46,336 nucleotides of DNA from assembly GCA_031289955.1 (NCBI GenBank), contig JAITOL010000147.1, forward strand, positions 1 through 46,336. Reading direction: 5' to 3'. Source of the stretch: Synergistaceae bacterium (GTDB lineage Bacteria > Synergistota > Synergistia > Synergistales > Synergistaceae). The translations under genes and the position numbers were made by a program. Each line of letters opens with the position of its first letter. The stretch's first letter is position 1. This document shows positions 23,868 through 32,956 of the stretch, in pieces. The notes beneath the pieces were generated by a model that was not told where the DNA came from, did no database searches, and worked only from the letters and a program-made list of their open reading frames with translations.

Positions 23868-24821
23868 CTAGTCTACCGTTATTCCGGCTTCCTTATAGAA
23901 CTTCGCGGCGCCGGGATGCAGAGGCGCGGTGAGGCCGTTCGTTGCGGTTTCGAGCTTGATGTTGCGGGCCATCGCGTGCGAAGCCTGGACATCGGCGATG
24001 TTGTCGAACAGAGCCTTCGTGAAGTTGTAGATGACCTCCTCGGGAACACTTTCGCTCGTGATGAGAAGCGCCATGACGGAAGGAGTCGTAGTGTCGGTGT
24101 CGATCCCGCGGTATGTGCCGGCCGGGATCACATTGGCGACGAAGAACGGATTCGCCGCGATGACCTTATCGAGCGTATCCTTATCGAACGACAAAAGAGC
24201 TACATCCTTTGTGGTCGTGAGATCCATGAGCGCCGACGTGGGAACTCCGCCGACGACGAAACCGGCGTCGATCTGATTGTCCTTGAAGCGGCTGCTGACG
24301 CCTCCAAAGTCGAGGAACTCGACGGACATTTCGTCATATTTGACCCCAGCCGTCTCCAGTATCGAACGCACGTCGCCCTCGGTGCCGGATCCGGGCGCGC
24401 CCACTCCGACTTTTTTGCCCTTGAGGTCGGCGAGCGATTTTATACCGGATTCCTTGGAGACGACGAGCTGCAACGTCTCGGGATACAGAGCCGCTATCGT
24501 GCGGATTCCCTTTAGCGGCCTGCCCTCGAACATCAGCTCGCCGTTGTACGCCCACGCGGTGACGTCGGCCTGCGAGAAAGCTACTTCAATTTCGCCCTCG
24601 GCGACGAGGTTCGTGTTGGCGACGGCCGCGTTGCCGGTCTCAGCTGTGGCGTTGAGGTCGGGGTTCTTGCTGACGGCGGCCGCGATTGCCCCGCCGATCG
24701 GGTAATACGTTCCGGACGTTCCGCCCGTGGCTATCGAGACGGAAACGGGCGCCGCGAACGCGGCGGTGGCTATCAGGGACGCGCAGATCAGAATTGCGGC
24801 GATTATGGATTTTTTGGTCAT
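23868..24821 (-). CDS. TAXI-family TRAP transporter solute receptor
   Basis: A 317-residue exported binding protein. The signal peptide is MTKKSIIAAILICASLIATA, cut after the AFA near residue 23. The mature protein has the TAXI signature VSIATGGTSGTYYPIGGAIA near residues 27-46 and the FSQADVTAWAY strand near 100, then a KKVGVGAPGSGTEGDVRSIL domain crossing. Such receptors capture a small organic acid or amino acid and hand it to a fused TRAP permease. The permease gene is just upstream, so the pair is complete. The ATG at 24821 has AGGAG eight to nine bases ahead. The ligand is unknown; glutamate and other 2-amino or 2-oxo acids have been suggested for some relatives. Confidence 0.92.
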   Translation of the reverse strand: MTKKSIIAAILICASLIATAAFAAPVSVSIATGGTSGTYYPIGGAIAAAVSKNPDLNATAETGNAAVANTNLVAEGEIEVAFSQADVTAWAYNGELMFEGRPLKGIRTIAALYPETLQLVVSKESGIKSLADLKGKKVGVGAPGSGTEGDVRSILETAGVKYDEMSVEFLDFGGVSSRFKDNQIDAGFVVGGVPTSALMDLTTTKDVALLSFDKDTLDKVIAANPFFVANVIPAGTYRGIDTDTTTPSVMALLITSESVPEEVIYNFTKALFDNIADVQASHAMARNIKLETATNGLTAPLHPGAAKFYKEAGITVD

Positions 24822-24955
24822 AATAGATACTCCTCCTTATTTTAAATACCTCTTTTTTGTCAAGATCAATATTGCTTCCGTAGTTACCCTGAGTTCAACC
24901 GGCAGACAACACCTCCTTCCGGTTTTAAAACGATAATCCCCGGTGCGGACGAGTC

Positions 24956-27103
24956 CTAAGCGGGGTTTCCAGTTTCTCCTCGGTTATGTCTTTCCGCCAG
25001 TATCGCCTGAATCACATGGATGCCGATGAGAATGACAAGCCCTATGATGTCGGTCGTGGTGCCGGGATGGAGAAGGCCGATCGTTCCAATCAGAGCCACC
25101 AGTCTCAAGGGCCATATGAGTTTCGTCTTGTAGAAACCTATCGTGCACATGGCAAGCAGGAACACCCCGATGAGCGCCGTCACTACAGCCTGTATCATCG
25201 GAAGCGGAGTGGCGTCGACGAAGAGCAGTATCGGGCTGAAAACGTATATGTACGGCACCAGAAAACCCGCAAGAGCGAGTTTAAAGGCGGTAAATCCCGT
25301 CTTCATCGGATCATCTCCGGCTATGCCCGCGCCAGCGTATGCGGCAAGCGCGACCGGCGGCGTCAAGTCCGCCGCTATGCCGAAGTAGAAGACGAACATA
25401 TACGCGGCTATTGGCGGAACATTGAGCTCTTTAAGCGCGGGGGCCGCCATGGTGCTGGTCACTATGAAATTTGCCGTCGTGGGAAGGCCGGTGCCGAGCA
25501 AAATTGAGGCGCACATAGTAAAGAACAGGGTAAATATCAGCATGATCTGATCAATAGGCAAGGATTCGCCGGTGACATATTTGAACGCTCCGCCGGTGGC
25601 GGACACAAAGGACTTGGCGAGTTCGGAGGAGAGAGTTATTATACCTCCCGTGATATTGAGCGCGAGGCCGGTCAGGGTTCCTGTGCCAACCACTATCCCC
25701 ACGCAAGCGCACGCGCAGGCTACCGCGAGAGCGCCCCTCGCTCCCGCGTCGAAAGCTTCTATTATCCTCTTCGGGGTGAGAAGCGATTCGCGAGCCACGT
25801 TTTCCATGTGAAGTTTATCCACCATCGGTTTATCCAGAAACGCGGCACGCGTGAGCGCCCATCGGAAAATGTAGTTTGCCCACGACAGGGCCAGGCTGAC
25901 CAGAATACCGCCGAAAGCCGACATAAGCGGAGTATATCCCGCCACCAACAGATAAATTATAGCTATGAGAGGAATAAGGAGAAAGCCTTTTTCCTTCAAA
26001 AGTTTGCCCAATCGAGGCAGCTTGTCTCTCGTCAGTCCCTTGAGCCCAAGCCTGTTGGCCTCGAAATGAACCTGTACGATGACCGCAAAGTAGTACAGCA
26101 GCGCTGGAACCACTGCCGCCAGAGCGACTTCCAGATAACCAACGCCCAATATCTGAGCCATTATGAAAGCCCCGGCCCCCATCACAGGCGGCATTATCTG
26201 CCCTCCGGTCGAGGCTACGGCCTCGACTGCCCCCGCAAAATACGGCCTGTATCCAACGCTCTTCATGAGCGGTATCGTGAACATGCCCGTCGTGCAAACA
26301 TTGGCGACCGACGAGCCGGATATGGTGCCCATGAGGCCGGAGGCGACGACCGCGACCTTGGCCGGGCCTCCCGTCGACCAACCGGCCAGCGCGAGCGACA
26401 GGTCAATGATGAACCTTCCCAGGCCTGTCTTCTCGAGAACGGAGCCGAACAGGATGAACATGAATACGAACGTTGACGATACTTCGAGCGGCGTGCCGAA
26501 TATGCCCTCGGTGCCGAGGTACATGTGATTGAGTATGCGCTTGATGTTGAATCCCCTGTGATGGAACAGCTCCATGCTGATGCTGCCCCCGAAATAACAA
26601 TAGAGGAGCGCCGCGATAGCAAGGCAAGGCAGAACCGGGTTCGATATTCGCCTCGTAGCCTCGAGCAGAAATACAATGAGCATAAAGCCCATGGCGAGAT
26701 CCATCGTCGTCGGAAGCCCCGACCTCGTCATGGCGATGGTGTCGAGCTGCGTCACGAGATAATACAGGGGAACTGTCGAGAGCACGGCCAGAATTATGTC
26801 ATATATCGGTATGTTGGCGTTCTTCGGCATGGTTGACTTGATCGGATAGAGCAAAAAGACGAGAAAAAGCGCAAACGCCAGATGCACCGCTCCCTGTTTC
26901 TGGGCGGCAAGCAATCCAAAACCGGCTGTGTAGAAGTGAAAACATGACATGGCGACCGCGACCGCTATCAGAAATTTGAGCTGCCAGCCGGGAGGCGTCC
27001 GGAAACGCGCCTCGGTGTCGTACCTCCTCATCAGTTCTTCGAAATCTATTCCGGATTCCCGCCCAGGCTCTATCTCCGCTTCCCTTACCTTGTTTTCGTC
27101 CAA
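24956..27103 (-). CDS. TRAP transporter fused permease (4TM + 12TM)
   Basis: A 715-residue membrane protein, the normal length for the fused TRAP permeases that work with TAXI receptors. The N-terminal 160 residues give the small DctQ-like subunit; the large DctM-like domain follows with its loops GLMGTISGSSVANVCTTG near residue 260 and TGLPTTANFIVTS near 560, the repeated substrate and sodium-site loops. A third conserved patch is IAADLTPPVALAAYAGAGIA near 600. It imports an acid ligand with Na+. It starts seven bases after the HPr-EI gene and is followed, after a 134-base gap, by its receptor gene. That gap contains a small AACCGG/CCGGTT inverted repeat which might set differential expression. 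Confidence 0.93.
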   Translation of the reverse strand: MDENKVREAEIEPGRESGIDFEELMRRYDTEARFRTPPGWQLKFLIAVAVAMSCFHFYTAGFGLLAAQKQGAVHLAFALFLVFLLYPIKSTMPKNANIPIYDIILAVLSTVPLYYLVTQLDTIAMTRSGLPTTMDLAMGFMLIVFLLEATRRISNPVLPCLAIAALLYCYFGGSISMELFHHRGFNIKRILNHMYLGTEGIFGTPLEVSSTFVFMFILFGSVLEKTGLGRFIIDLSLALAGWSTGGPAKVAVVASGLMGTISGSSVANVCTTGMFTIPLMKSVGYRPYFAGAVEAVASTGGQIMPPVMGAGAFIMAQILGVGYLEVALAAVVPALLYYFAVIVQVHFEANRLGLKGLTRDKLPRLGKLLKEKGFLLIPLIAIIYLLVAGYTPLMSAFGGILVSLALSWANYIFRWALTRAAFLDKPMVDKLHMENVARESLLTPKRIIEAFDAGARGALAVACACACVGIVVGTGTLTGLALNITGGIITLSSELAKSFVSATGGAFKYVTGESLPIDQIMLIFTLFFTMCASILLGTGLPTTANFIVTSTMAAPALKELNVPPIAAYMFVFYFGIAADLTPPVALAAYAGAGIAGDDPMKTGFTAFKLALAGFLVPYIYVFSPILLFVDATPLPMIQAVVTALIGVFLLAMCTIGFYKTKLIWPLRLVALIGTIGLLHPGTTTDIIGLVILIGIHVIQAILAERHNRGETGNPA

Positions 27104-27110
27104 ATTAATC

Positions 27111-29219
27111 TCACTGCCTTTCCTTATCGAGCTGCTTAACGCCGGTATTTTTCCCCAGGTAATCGCGCGCTTCGGAAGCGCTGCCCAAACTCAGAACGTG
27201 GGCGGCTATGCGCTCGCACTCCGCTTTTGACAGCTCGCGCACGCGGGCTTTGACCTGAGGAATCGCCGGTACGCTCACGCTCAGCTCGTCGACGCCTATG
27301 CCGATGAGAACCGGGATGGCCGCCGGATCGCCCGCTATTCCGCCGCATACCCCGACCCAGCAGTTCTTTCCTCGCGCTCCGTCCACTGCGCTCTTTATCA
27401 TCGCGAGCACTGCCGGATTCAAACCGTCGGCAATGCGCGACAACTTTGGGTTTCCTCTGTCGGCCGCCATAGTATACTGGGTAAGATCGTTTGTGCCAAG
27501 CGACAAAAAATCCGCCTCTTCGGCAAAATGACGGGCCAGTATAGCCGCCGATGGAACTTCTATCATCAGGCCGATCTTCACGTCACTGACGCCCATATCC
27601 CCGGCTACGCGGCGGACGATCGAAGACGCCTCGCGGAACTCCTCCATCGTGCTCACCATCGGGAACATGATATGAAGCCCGCAATATTCCGAGGCCCTCA
27701 ATATAGCGCGGAGCTGGGTCTCGAACATATCCCTGTGCTCCAGCGACAGGCGAAGGCCGCGCACGCCCAAAAAAGGGTTTTCCTCGGCGTCCTGCGTTAT
27801 ATAGGGGATCGGCTTGTCTCCCCCTATATCCATGGTGCGAACGACGAGGGGCTTGTCGCGTCCTATGGTTTTAGCTATCTTTATATATATGTCGGCCAGC
27901 TCATCCTCGCTCGGGGCGGTCGCCCTGCCAAGAAACAGAAATTCCGAGCGCAGCAGGCCAACGCCGTCGCACCCGAGCGACGCCGCCTGTGACGCGTCGG
28001 ATGTCCCTCCTATGTTGGCGGCGACCTCCAAGGTGACGCCATCCTTCGTGACGGCCGGTTCCATGGTATGTTCCAGATCGCGCGCCCTGCGCGCGGATTT
28101 TTCCTCCTGATTCCCGCGAACCCGCTCGACCTCCGCCGGATCAGGATTTATGCGCAGTGTTCCCTCGTCGGCGTTCAATATCACGGCCATGCCGTCTTTT
28201 ATCCCGAGCGCGGCATGGTCTATGCCCACGAGAGCCGGAAGATCGAGCGAGCGGGCAAGTATCGCTATATGGCTCGTCGGGCCGCCCTTCACCGTGCAGA
28301 ACCCGAGCACGCGTTTGTCGAGCGTCGCCGTGTCGGACGGGGTCAGATCTTCGGCCACCAGTACGCAGTTTTGCGTGTATGCAATCTCTTCCTGCGTGCC
28401 GGTCAGTATCATGAGCACCCTTCTGCCCACATCGTTCAGATCGGCCGCGCGCGCGGCGAAAAGTTCGTTGGATAGACCGGAAAAACGCTCGGCCTGAGCC
28501 TTGTAGGCGCTCTTCCACGCAAAAGCGGCGCTCTTGCCGGTGGCGATCATCCCCAAAGCCGCTCCGGTGAGTTCCGGATCGTCGAGCATCTCTATGTGCG
28601 CGCCGAATATCGCGGCGTGCCCCGCGTCGATAGCGGTCTCCGTCTGTTTCTCTATCGAAGCGAGTTCGGACTTCGCCTCGTCGACCGCGCGCCTGAAATC
28701 CGCCGCCTCCTCCTCGGGAGAAGCCGCAGGCCGCTCGCTCACCGCTATGTCGCCGCGAGTTATGTGCTTGACAATTCCGGTCGCTATGCCTGGCGAGGCT
28801 GTTATCCCCCGAAACAACGATCTGTCCGCCTCGTTCCGCGTTCGGGTCTCTTTTTTTGCGGCGGGAACCTTGGCGGATTCCGCCGGTTTAGCCGTTTGCG
28901 CAACTGAGGGCGCTCCGTTTTCCATGTCGCCGGCGATGATTGGGATGAGGGCTTTGATTGCCTCTGCCGCGTCGGCTCCGGATGCTTCCAGCGCGACCGA
29001 ATCTCCCTGCTCCAGGGCAAAACCCATAACGGCGACGAGACTTTTCGCGTTCACCCTTCTGTCGCCCTTGACGAGCTTTATATCCGACGTAAATTTTTTC
29101 GCGGTTTTGACCAATATGGCAGCGGGACGCGCGTGAAATCCGTTTGGAGAGATTATGGTTATCTCTCCCGAAAACTCCCATCCCTGAGCGCTTTCTCCGG
29201 TATTTGAGCCATCGGACAT
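27111..29219 (-). CDS. HPr-Enzyme I fusion protein of the phosphotransferase system
   Basis: A 702-residue cytosolic protein. Residues 17-105 are an HPr domain, with the phospho-accepting histidine His29 in GFHARPA and the regulatory serine equivalent Ser60 in NAKSLVAVMGF. A linker of Ala, Pro and Lys follows (about 105-135). The rest is a full Enzyme I: FRGITASPGIATG, the active histidine in GGPTSHIAILARS near residue 325, the PEP-binding RTMDIGGDKP near 465, and the catalytic cysteine in WVGVCGGIAGD near 635. It moves phosphate from PEP to its own HPr domain. No EIIA, EIIB or EIIC gene is near; instead it heads a TAXI-TRAP operon. Its targets (a distant EII, DhaM-like kinase or a regulatory partner) cannot be seen. 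Confidence 0.92.
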   Translation of the reverse strand: MSDGSNTGESAQGWEFSGEITIISPNGFHARPAAILVKTAKKFTSDIKLVKGDRRVNAKSLVAVMGFALEQGDSVALEASGADAAEAIKALIPIIAGDMENGAPSVAQTAKPAESAKVPAAKKETRTRNEADRSLFRGITASPGIATGIVKHITRGDIAVSERPAASPEEEAADFRRAVDEAKSELASIEKQTETAIDAGHAAIFGAHIEMLDDPELTGAALGMIATGKSAAFAWKSAYKAQAERFSGLSNELFAARAADLNDVGRRVLMILTGTQEEIAYTQNCVLVAEDLTPSDTATLDKRVLGFCTVKGGPTSHIAILARSLDLPALVGIDHAALGIKDGMAVILNADEGTLRINPDPAEVERVRGNQEEKSARRARDLEHTMEPAVTKDGVTLEVAANIGGTSDASQAASLGCDGVGLLRSEFLFLGRATAPSEDELADIYIKIAKTIGRDKPLVVRTMDIGGDKPIPYITQDAEENPFLGVRGLRLSLEHRDMFETQLRAILRASEYCGLHIMFPMVSTMEEFREASSIVRRVAGDMGVSDVKIGLMIEVPSAAILARHFAEEADFLSLGTNDLTQYTMAADRGNPKLSRIADGLNPAVLAMIKSAVDGARGKNCWVGVCGGIAGDPAAIPVLIGIGVDELSVSVPAIPQVKARVRELSKAECERIAAHVLSLGSASEARDYLGKNTGVKQLDKERQ

Positions 29220-29307
29220 TTTCGCGTAACCACCTCTCGAAGAGGATTATGTTTGATGATTATTTAAAAAGCATAACACAGAGATTGGAGAAATTAAAGG
29301 GTTATAA

Positions 29308-29322
29308 ACCTCAAAATGAGGT
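29308..29322. promoter_or_regulatory. Palindrome upstream of the HPr-EI gene
   Basis: ACCTCAAAATGAGGT, a perfect 6-bp inverted repeat with a 3-base centre, lies about 90 bases upstream of the HPr-EI start and about 110 before the exported-protein start on the other strand. TTGACC on the minus strand overlaps it. It could be an operator; I see no clear -10 pair. Confidence 0.3.
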
Positions 29323-29434
29323 CAAAATCTCATGGCTATATCAGGGCGCTCTGGGCGATAAACGGCAATTGAGCATAGTCGTTTGGCGATATTGTTGTAT
29401 AATCGTCAAAACGATGATATGGGAGGCGAGATAT

Positions 29435-29803
29435 TTGAAGAAAATCTTCATGGCGATATTGATCGTTTCGTTTGCGTTTATAATCGCGCGCGCGGCGTCC
29501 GCATGGCCGGCCGAGGGCGTGATTTACGGCGCCGACATAGAATACAGCGGGATGTCGGTCACAAAGAACGGAGTGAGCGTCAAACTGACGAACACATCCG
29601 GCAACGACGTCAAGGTATCGCTGAAACTGACGTTTTACGACACAAAAGGCAACAGCCTGGGATATTCCATTTTCGGGCTCAGGGAGATAGCGGCGGGAGG
29701 ATATGCCGATATATCGAACAACCATCTCAACGGCAAATGGAAACCGTGCAGGGACGCTCAAAGGATCGATTTTTCGAAGATGACCTACGAGCCGCTCTAC
29801 TGA
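29435..29803 (+). CDS. Small exported beta-rich protein (FxLYD-like)
   Basis: A 122-residue protein beginning with a signal peptide (LKKIFMAILIVSFAFIIARA, likely cut after ASA near residue 24). The rest is a single beta-sandwich-like domain: VSVKLTNTSGNDVKVSLKL, then TFYDTKGNSLGYSIFGLREI and a closing strand. That pattern (vtVkNtSgkdvk...v.fyDakG..lg...) resembles FxLYD or DUF domains of secreted proteins, so a periplasmic or cell-surface location is expected; no activity is known. The TTG start at 29435 has GGGAGG eight bases upstream; an ATG at 29450 would shorten the signal. A TATAAT is at 29398-29403. It is 12 bases ahead of the serine acetyltransferase gene. Confidence 0.68.
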   Translation: MKKIFMAILIVSFAFIIARAASAWPAEGVIYGADIEYSGMSVTKNGVSVKLTNTSGNDVKVSLKLTFYDTKGNSLGYSIFGLREIAAGGYADISNNHLNGKWKPCRDAQRIDFSKMTYEPLY

Positions 29804-29815
29804 TCAGGAGGAGCG

Positions 29816-30784
29816 ATGTTGAATAATTCGCCGGAAGATGTCAAAAGAGAGAAAAAATTCTATCCCGATATAGAGGCCATCGTCGGGAAAATTTTCAACG
29901 TGAACGAAGAACGCAACATTCCCCTGCCGTCGACCGAGATGCCGTCGCTTTCGGAGCTGGCGACATTCATGGAACTTCTGCGCTCGGTGTTTTTCCCGGG
30001 ATTTTTCGGAGTCGGCGGGCTGGGGCACGAATCGACGAGGCATCGTCTCGTCTCCGATCTCGACCACATATTCCGGCTCCTCTCCGAACAGATACGCCTC
30101 GGAATTTGTTTCTCATCCTACGAGGAGAACGGCGACCCGGACGACATCTGCTCGAAGTGCGGCGATATGGCGCTCGATATGACGAACGACTTTTTAAATC
30201 GCATACCCGATATAAGCGATCTGCTCGACAGCGACGTGCTGGCGGCCTACGAGGGCGATCCAGCGGCCAAGAACAAATCGGAGACGATATTCTGCTACCC
30301 GTCGATCCACATAATGACTAACCACAGGGTTGCGCACGAGCTCTATAAACTCTCCGTTCCGGTGATACCGAGGATAATAAGCGAGATGGCCCACTCGCGC
30401 AGCGGAATAGACATTCACCCCGGCGCCGCGATAGGCGAGGAGTTTTTCATAGACCACGGGACGGGCGTCGTCATCGGGGAGACTACGATCATAGGAAACC
30501 GGTGCAGGCTCTATCAGGGCGTGACGCTCGGCGCGCTGTCATTCCCCAAGGACGCTGACGGAAATCCGATAAAGGGTCTTCCGAGGCATCCGGTTCTCGA
30601 GGACCGCATAACGGTCTACGCCGGCGCCACAATACTCGGACGCGTCACAATAGGTTCCGACTCGATCATTGGAGGCAACGTCTGGATAACGAGCGATATT
30701 CCGGCCAATTCGAGGGTGGTGCAGTCTCAATCGACCTCCCCCGCTTCGACGGATAAACTGTCGGGCGACGTCTCCGGAGAGTGA
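29816..30784 (+). CDS. cysE: Serine O-acetyltransferase (EpsC/CysE-like)
   Basis: A 322-residue cytosolic enzyme that makes O-acetylserine, the carbon skeleton for cysteine. The N-terminal 170 residues are helical and longer than in E. coli CysE, like the SatA/EpsC group. The C-terminus has left-handed beta-helix hexapeptide repeats: IDIHPGAAIGEEFFIDHGTG near residue 200, with the catalytic histidine in DHGTGVVIGET, then GNRCRLYQGVTLGALSFPKD and VYAGATILGRVTIGSDSIIGG. The start ATG at 29816 follows AGGAGG by four to five bases. Its stop abuts the ABC-F remnant. The partner O-acetylserine sulfhydrylase is not in the window. Confidence 0.9.
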   Translation: MLNNSPEDVKREKKFYPDIEAIVGKIFNVNEERNIPLPSTEMPSLSELATFMELLRSVFFPGFFGVGGLGHESTRHRLVSDLDHIFRLLSEQIRLGICFSSYEENGDPDDICSKCGDMALDMTNDFLNRIPDISDLLDSDVLAAYEGDPAAKNKSETIFCYPSIHIMTNHRVAHELYKLSVPVIPRIISEMAHSRSGIDIHPGAAIGEEFFIDHGTGVVIGETTIIGNRCRLYQGVTLGALSFPKDADGNPIKGLPRHPVLEDRITVYAGATILGRVTIGSDSIIGGNVWITSDIPANSRVVQSQSTSPASTDKLSGDVSGE

Positions 30785-30785
30785 A

Positions 30786-31844
30786 AACCTTATTATATAT
30801 CTGCTGAGAGCTTCGAATATAAAAAAATCATTCGGCGACAGGGTGATACTGGACATAGAATCGCTCGAACTTCACAGGGGAGAGAAAATCGGTCTCGTCG
30901 GCAGAAACGGCGCGGGAAAGAGCACTCTGCTCTCCGTCCTGTCTCGCGAGTCGGAACCGGACGACGGCGTCATCGCCATCAACGGCGCGAGCGCGGTCAT
31001 CCATCAAGACAACAGGCTGGAGAATCTGGCCGCTCCCGGAATGCCGCGACGCGGCGGCATTTTCAGCCATATGGAGATGTCGCGCCGCCCGAGCGGAGGA
31101 GAACTGACGCGCAATGCCATAACGGCGGCGCTCGCGTCGTCGCCCGATGTATTGTTCGCGGACGAGCCCACGACAAACCTCGACATTGAGGGCATAGAGG
31201 CTCTGTCGCGAGAGCTGATGTCGTTTACCGGCGCAATGATACTGGTCTCGCACGACAGGACTCTGCTGGACGAGCTGTGCGGCGAAATATGGGAGATAGA
31301 GGACAGCCGGGTCAGAATATTTCCCGGCAACTACTCCGCCTGGATGGAGCAGAAGACCCGGGAGCGCGACTTCGCCGCGTTCAAATACGACGAGTACAGG
31401 CGCGAGAAGCATCGGCTCGAGGACGCGGCGAGAAAGATAAACGACCGCTCCGGCAAACCGCTCCGCGCCCAAAGCCGCATGGGAGCGAGCGAGGCCCGCG
31501 TAAACCCCGGCAAGGGAAAATCCGCGCAGGCCGCCGTGAGCGCCGGGGCCCGCGCCATCAAAAAAAGGGCGCGGATGCTCGAGCGCCGCGAGCGTCCGGC
31601 AGACCTGCCGGATATAAAAAAGTCAGGACATACGAGGGAACGCTGGACGATTATATGGAACACGCCCTGTCGGCGGGACAAAGCGCCGCCGGTGAAACGG
31701 ACCGCGAGCTCGTCATTTCGATGATAAACATGAGGATGGCCGAGATCGCGTCGCGCAAGGCCGCAGGCGCGGAACGATGAAGAACGCGGACGGCTGGAGC
31801 GCGAACTGAGCGCGAAAGCGGACGAATTGTCCCGGCTGGGTTAA
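30786..31844 (+). pseudogene. Decayed ABC-F ATPase gene lacking its second ATPase domain
   Basis: The first ABC domain is intact: FGDRVILDIESLEL, Walker A GRNGAGKST, signature PSGGELTR, Walker B DVLFADEPTTNLD, and the switch SHDRTLLDELCG. A linker with ERPADLPDIKK follows, normally the entry to the second ATPase. Instead the next recognisable part, VRTYEGTLDDYMEHA, is the exit of the second domain, in another frame (switch at A6G near 31612-31620). The frame changes again near 31772 (KAAGA then DEERGRLERELSA) and stops at 31844. No ATG, GTG or TTG is available at the upstream end of the frame (a GTG at 30843 would cut off conserved residues). So the second domain is deleted and the gene is most likely dead. 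ABC-F proteins act on the ribosome (antibiotic protection or translation). Confidence 0.82.
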
Positions 31845-31889
31845 GCCTAATACCAGCAAGACGGCACAGCGTTGCCGCGTTGGAAAATT

Positions 31890-31948
31890 CATCCTCCCCG
31901 CAATGACGGCATCGGATCCTGTAAATCCAAGTCTTTGCGAGGAGTCAC
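31890..31948. repeat. Dispersed repeat copy (CCCGCAATGACGG ... GTCTTTGCGAGGAGT)
   Basis: The segment holds CCCGCAATGACGG and, 30 bases later, GTCTTTGCGAGGAGT. The same words recur at 34657-34686 and at 44595-44830, so this is one member of a dispersed family. It sits just behind the ABC-F remnant. The remainder of 31845-32005 shows nothing else. Confidence 0.6.
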
Positions 31949-32005
31949 TAATTCTTCGGGACAGGCGGAAACGTAAAGATAAACAAAATGGTTGATTGGT
32001 CAAAA

Positions 32006-32848
32006 TCACTTAAAAAGCATTGAGGTATTTCTATTCATGCCCGTACCATCAGATATCATAAGACCACCGCGCCATACACCCAAAGAATCTTGATACCTAT
32101 ATTGCATATTTTTTACATCCGGCTTATACCTGCTTCTAACCGATGAATACTGTGGTGAAATATGTTTATTTCCGCTTTCGCTCAAATAATTACCGTAAAC
32201 GTCCATTAGCATTGGGAAAACAACAGCTGAACAGATCATATCAGCCATTTGTAACATTGCGAAATTATTTGACTGCCCATACACAGGTATTTCTACAATT
32301 CTCTGGTATGAGTTGCCGCTTGACTTATGTAGCTGTGTAAAAATAACGTGGGTAGTTTTTTCATTTTGTGAGGGTCGCCGTCCATCGGCAATAACAAACC
32401 CGAGTTCCTGCTTTAACTCAAGAAATGAGTTGAAATGTTGGTATATATGCATCATGCCGCGACCATAAAATGCCTCGTCACTGTTTTTCTTCCCCAGCGC
32501 TTTAACGAGCGCTTTCCCAAGCAGTTTGACATCATTTTCTTTTAGCAAACGGATACAGGCGTCAATATAGCCTATAGACTGTTGATAACTTCTTTTGTCT
32601 CTTCCTCGCAGGTGCTTTCTTAAAATATTTCCTTTTATCTCTTCCTTAATTCCATCTAATGGAAACATTGGCGGAGCAAATCTTTTCGGGAAAAACCGCG
32701 ACTTAATTTTAAGGAAATCATGAGTCAATTTAACAAGGCTGGCATGGTTGATAATCAGACCTGTTATCACAAAGAGCGGATTCAAATTAACGTCGCAAAT
32801 ATCAAATGTCCCGGCATCGCCGCTTTCATCGACATAACAGATATACAT
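32006..32848 (-). CDS. DUF3800-domain protein
   Basis: A 280-residue soluble protein starting with MYICYVDESGDAGTF, the DUF3800 hallmark YxDESGdxg. Later acidic clusters fit the predicted RNase H-like fold: FVIADGRRPSQNE near residue 155 and MLQMADMICSAVV near 215 (family: lqlADlia.a). It is likely a nuclease-like or nucleic-acid-processing enzyme; family members occur in mobile and defence regions, but no activity is established that I can cite. The ATG at 32848 has AGGGAG nine bases upstream; an in-frame GTG at 32893 lies inside a leader hairpin. Composition is AT-rich compared with the flanks, suggesting acquisition. It has its own strong promoter and a structured leader. Confidence 0.82.
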   Translation of the reverse strand: MYICYVDESGDAGTFDICDVNLNPLFVITGLIINHASLVKLTHDFLKIKSRFFPKRFAPPMFPLDGIKEEIKGNILRKHLRGRDKRSYQQSIGYIDACIRLLKENDVKLLGKALVKALGKKNSDEAFYGRGMMHIYQHFNSFLELKQELGFVIADGRRPSQNEKTTHVIFTQLHKSSGNSYQRIVEIPVYGQSNNFAMLQMADMICSAVVFPMLMDVYGNYLSESGNKHISPQYSSVRSRYKPDVKNMQYRYQDSLGVWRGGLMISDGTGMNRNTSMLFK

Positions 32849-32860
32849 ATCACTGTACTC

Positions 32861-32895
32861 CCTAAAAATAACTGTGACTCCCGAAGGAGCCACAG
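32861..32895 (-). promoter_or_regulatory. UUCG-capped leader hairpin with T-tract ahead of the DUF3800 gene
   Basis: On the minus strand CTGTGGCTCC-TTCG-GGAGTCACAG (32895-32872) folds into a 10-bp stem (one G-U pair), followed by TTATTTTTAGGGAG. The run of T and the ribosome-binding AGGGAG follow at once. It looks like a weak intrinsic terminator or translational attenuator in the 5' leader. A second small dyad, GGGTATATCCC, lies upstream. Confidence 0.6.
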
Positions 32896-32956
32896 ACTTT
32901 GTTGTTCAAGGGATATACCCTCGCCCAACGCATGTACATATTTAATCACTAGGGAA

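Noticed and set aside
31606-31625. A_AAA_AAG at the ABC-F frame switch read as programmed -1 frameshifting
   Set aside because: A whole ATPase domain is missing at the same point and a second frame change follows near 31772, so a deletion in a dead gene explains it better. Kept only as a side remark.
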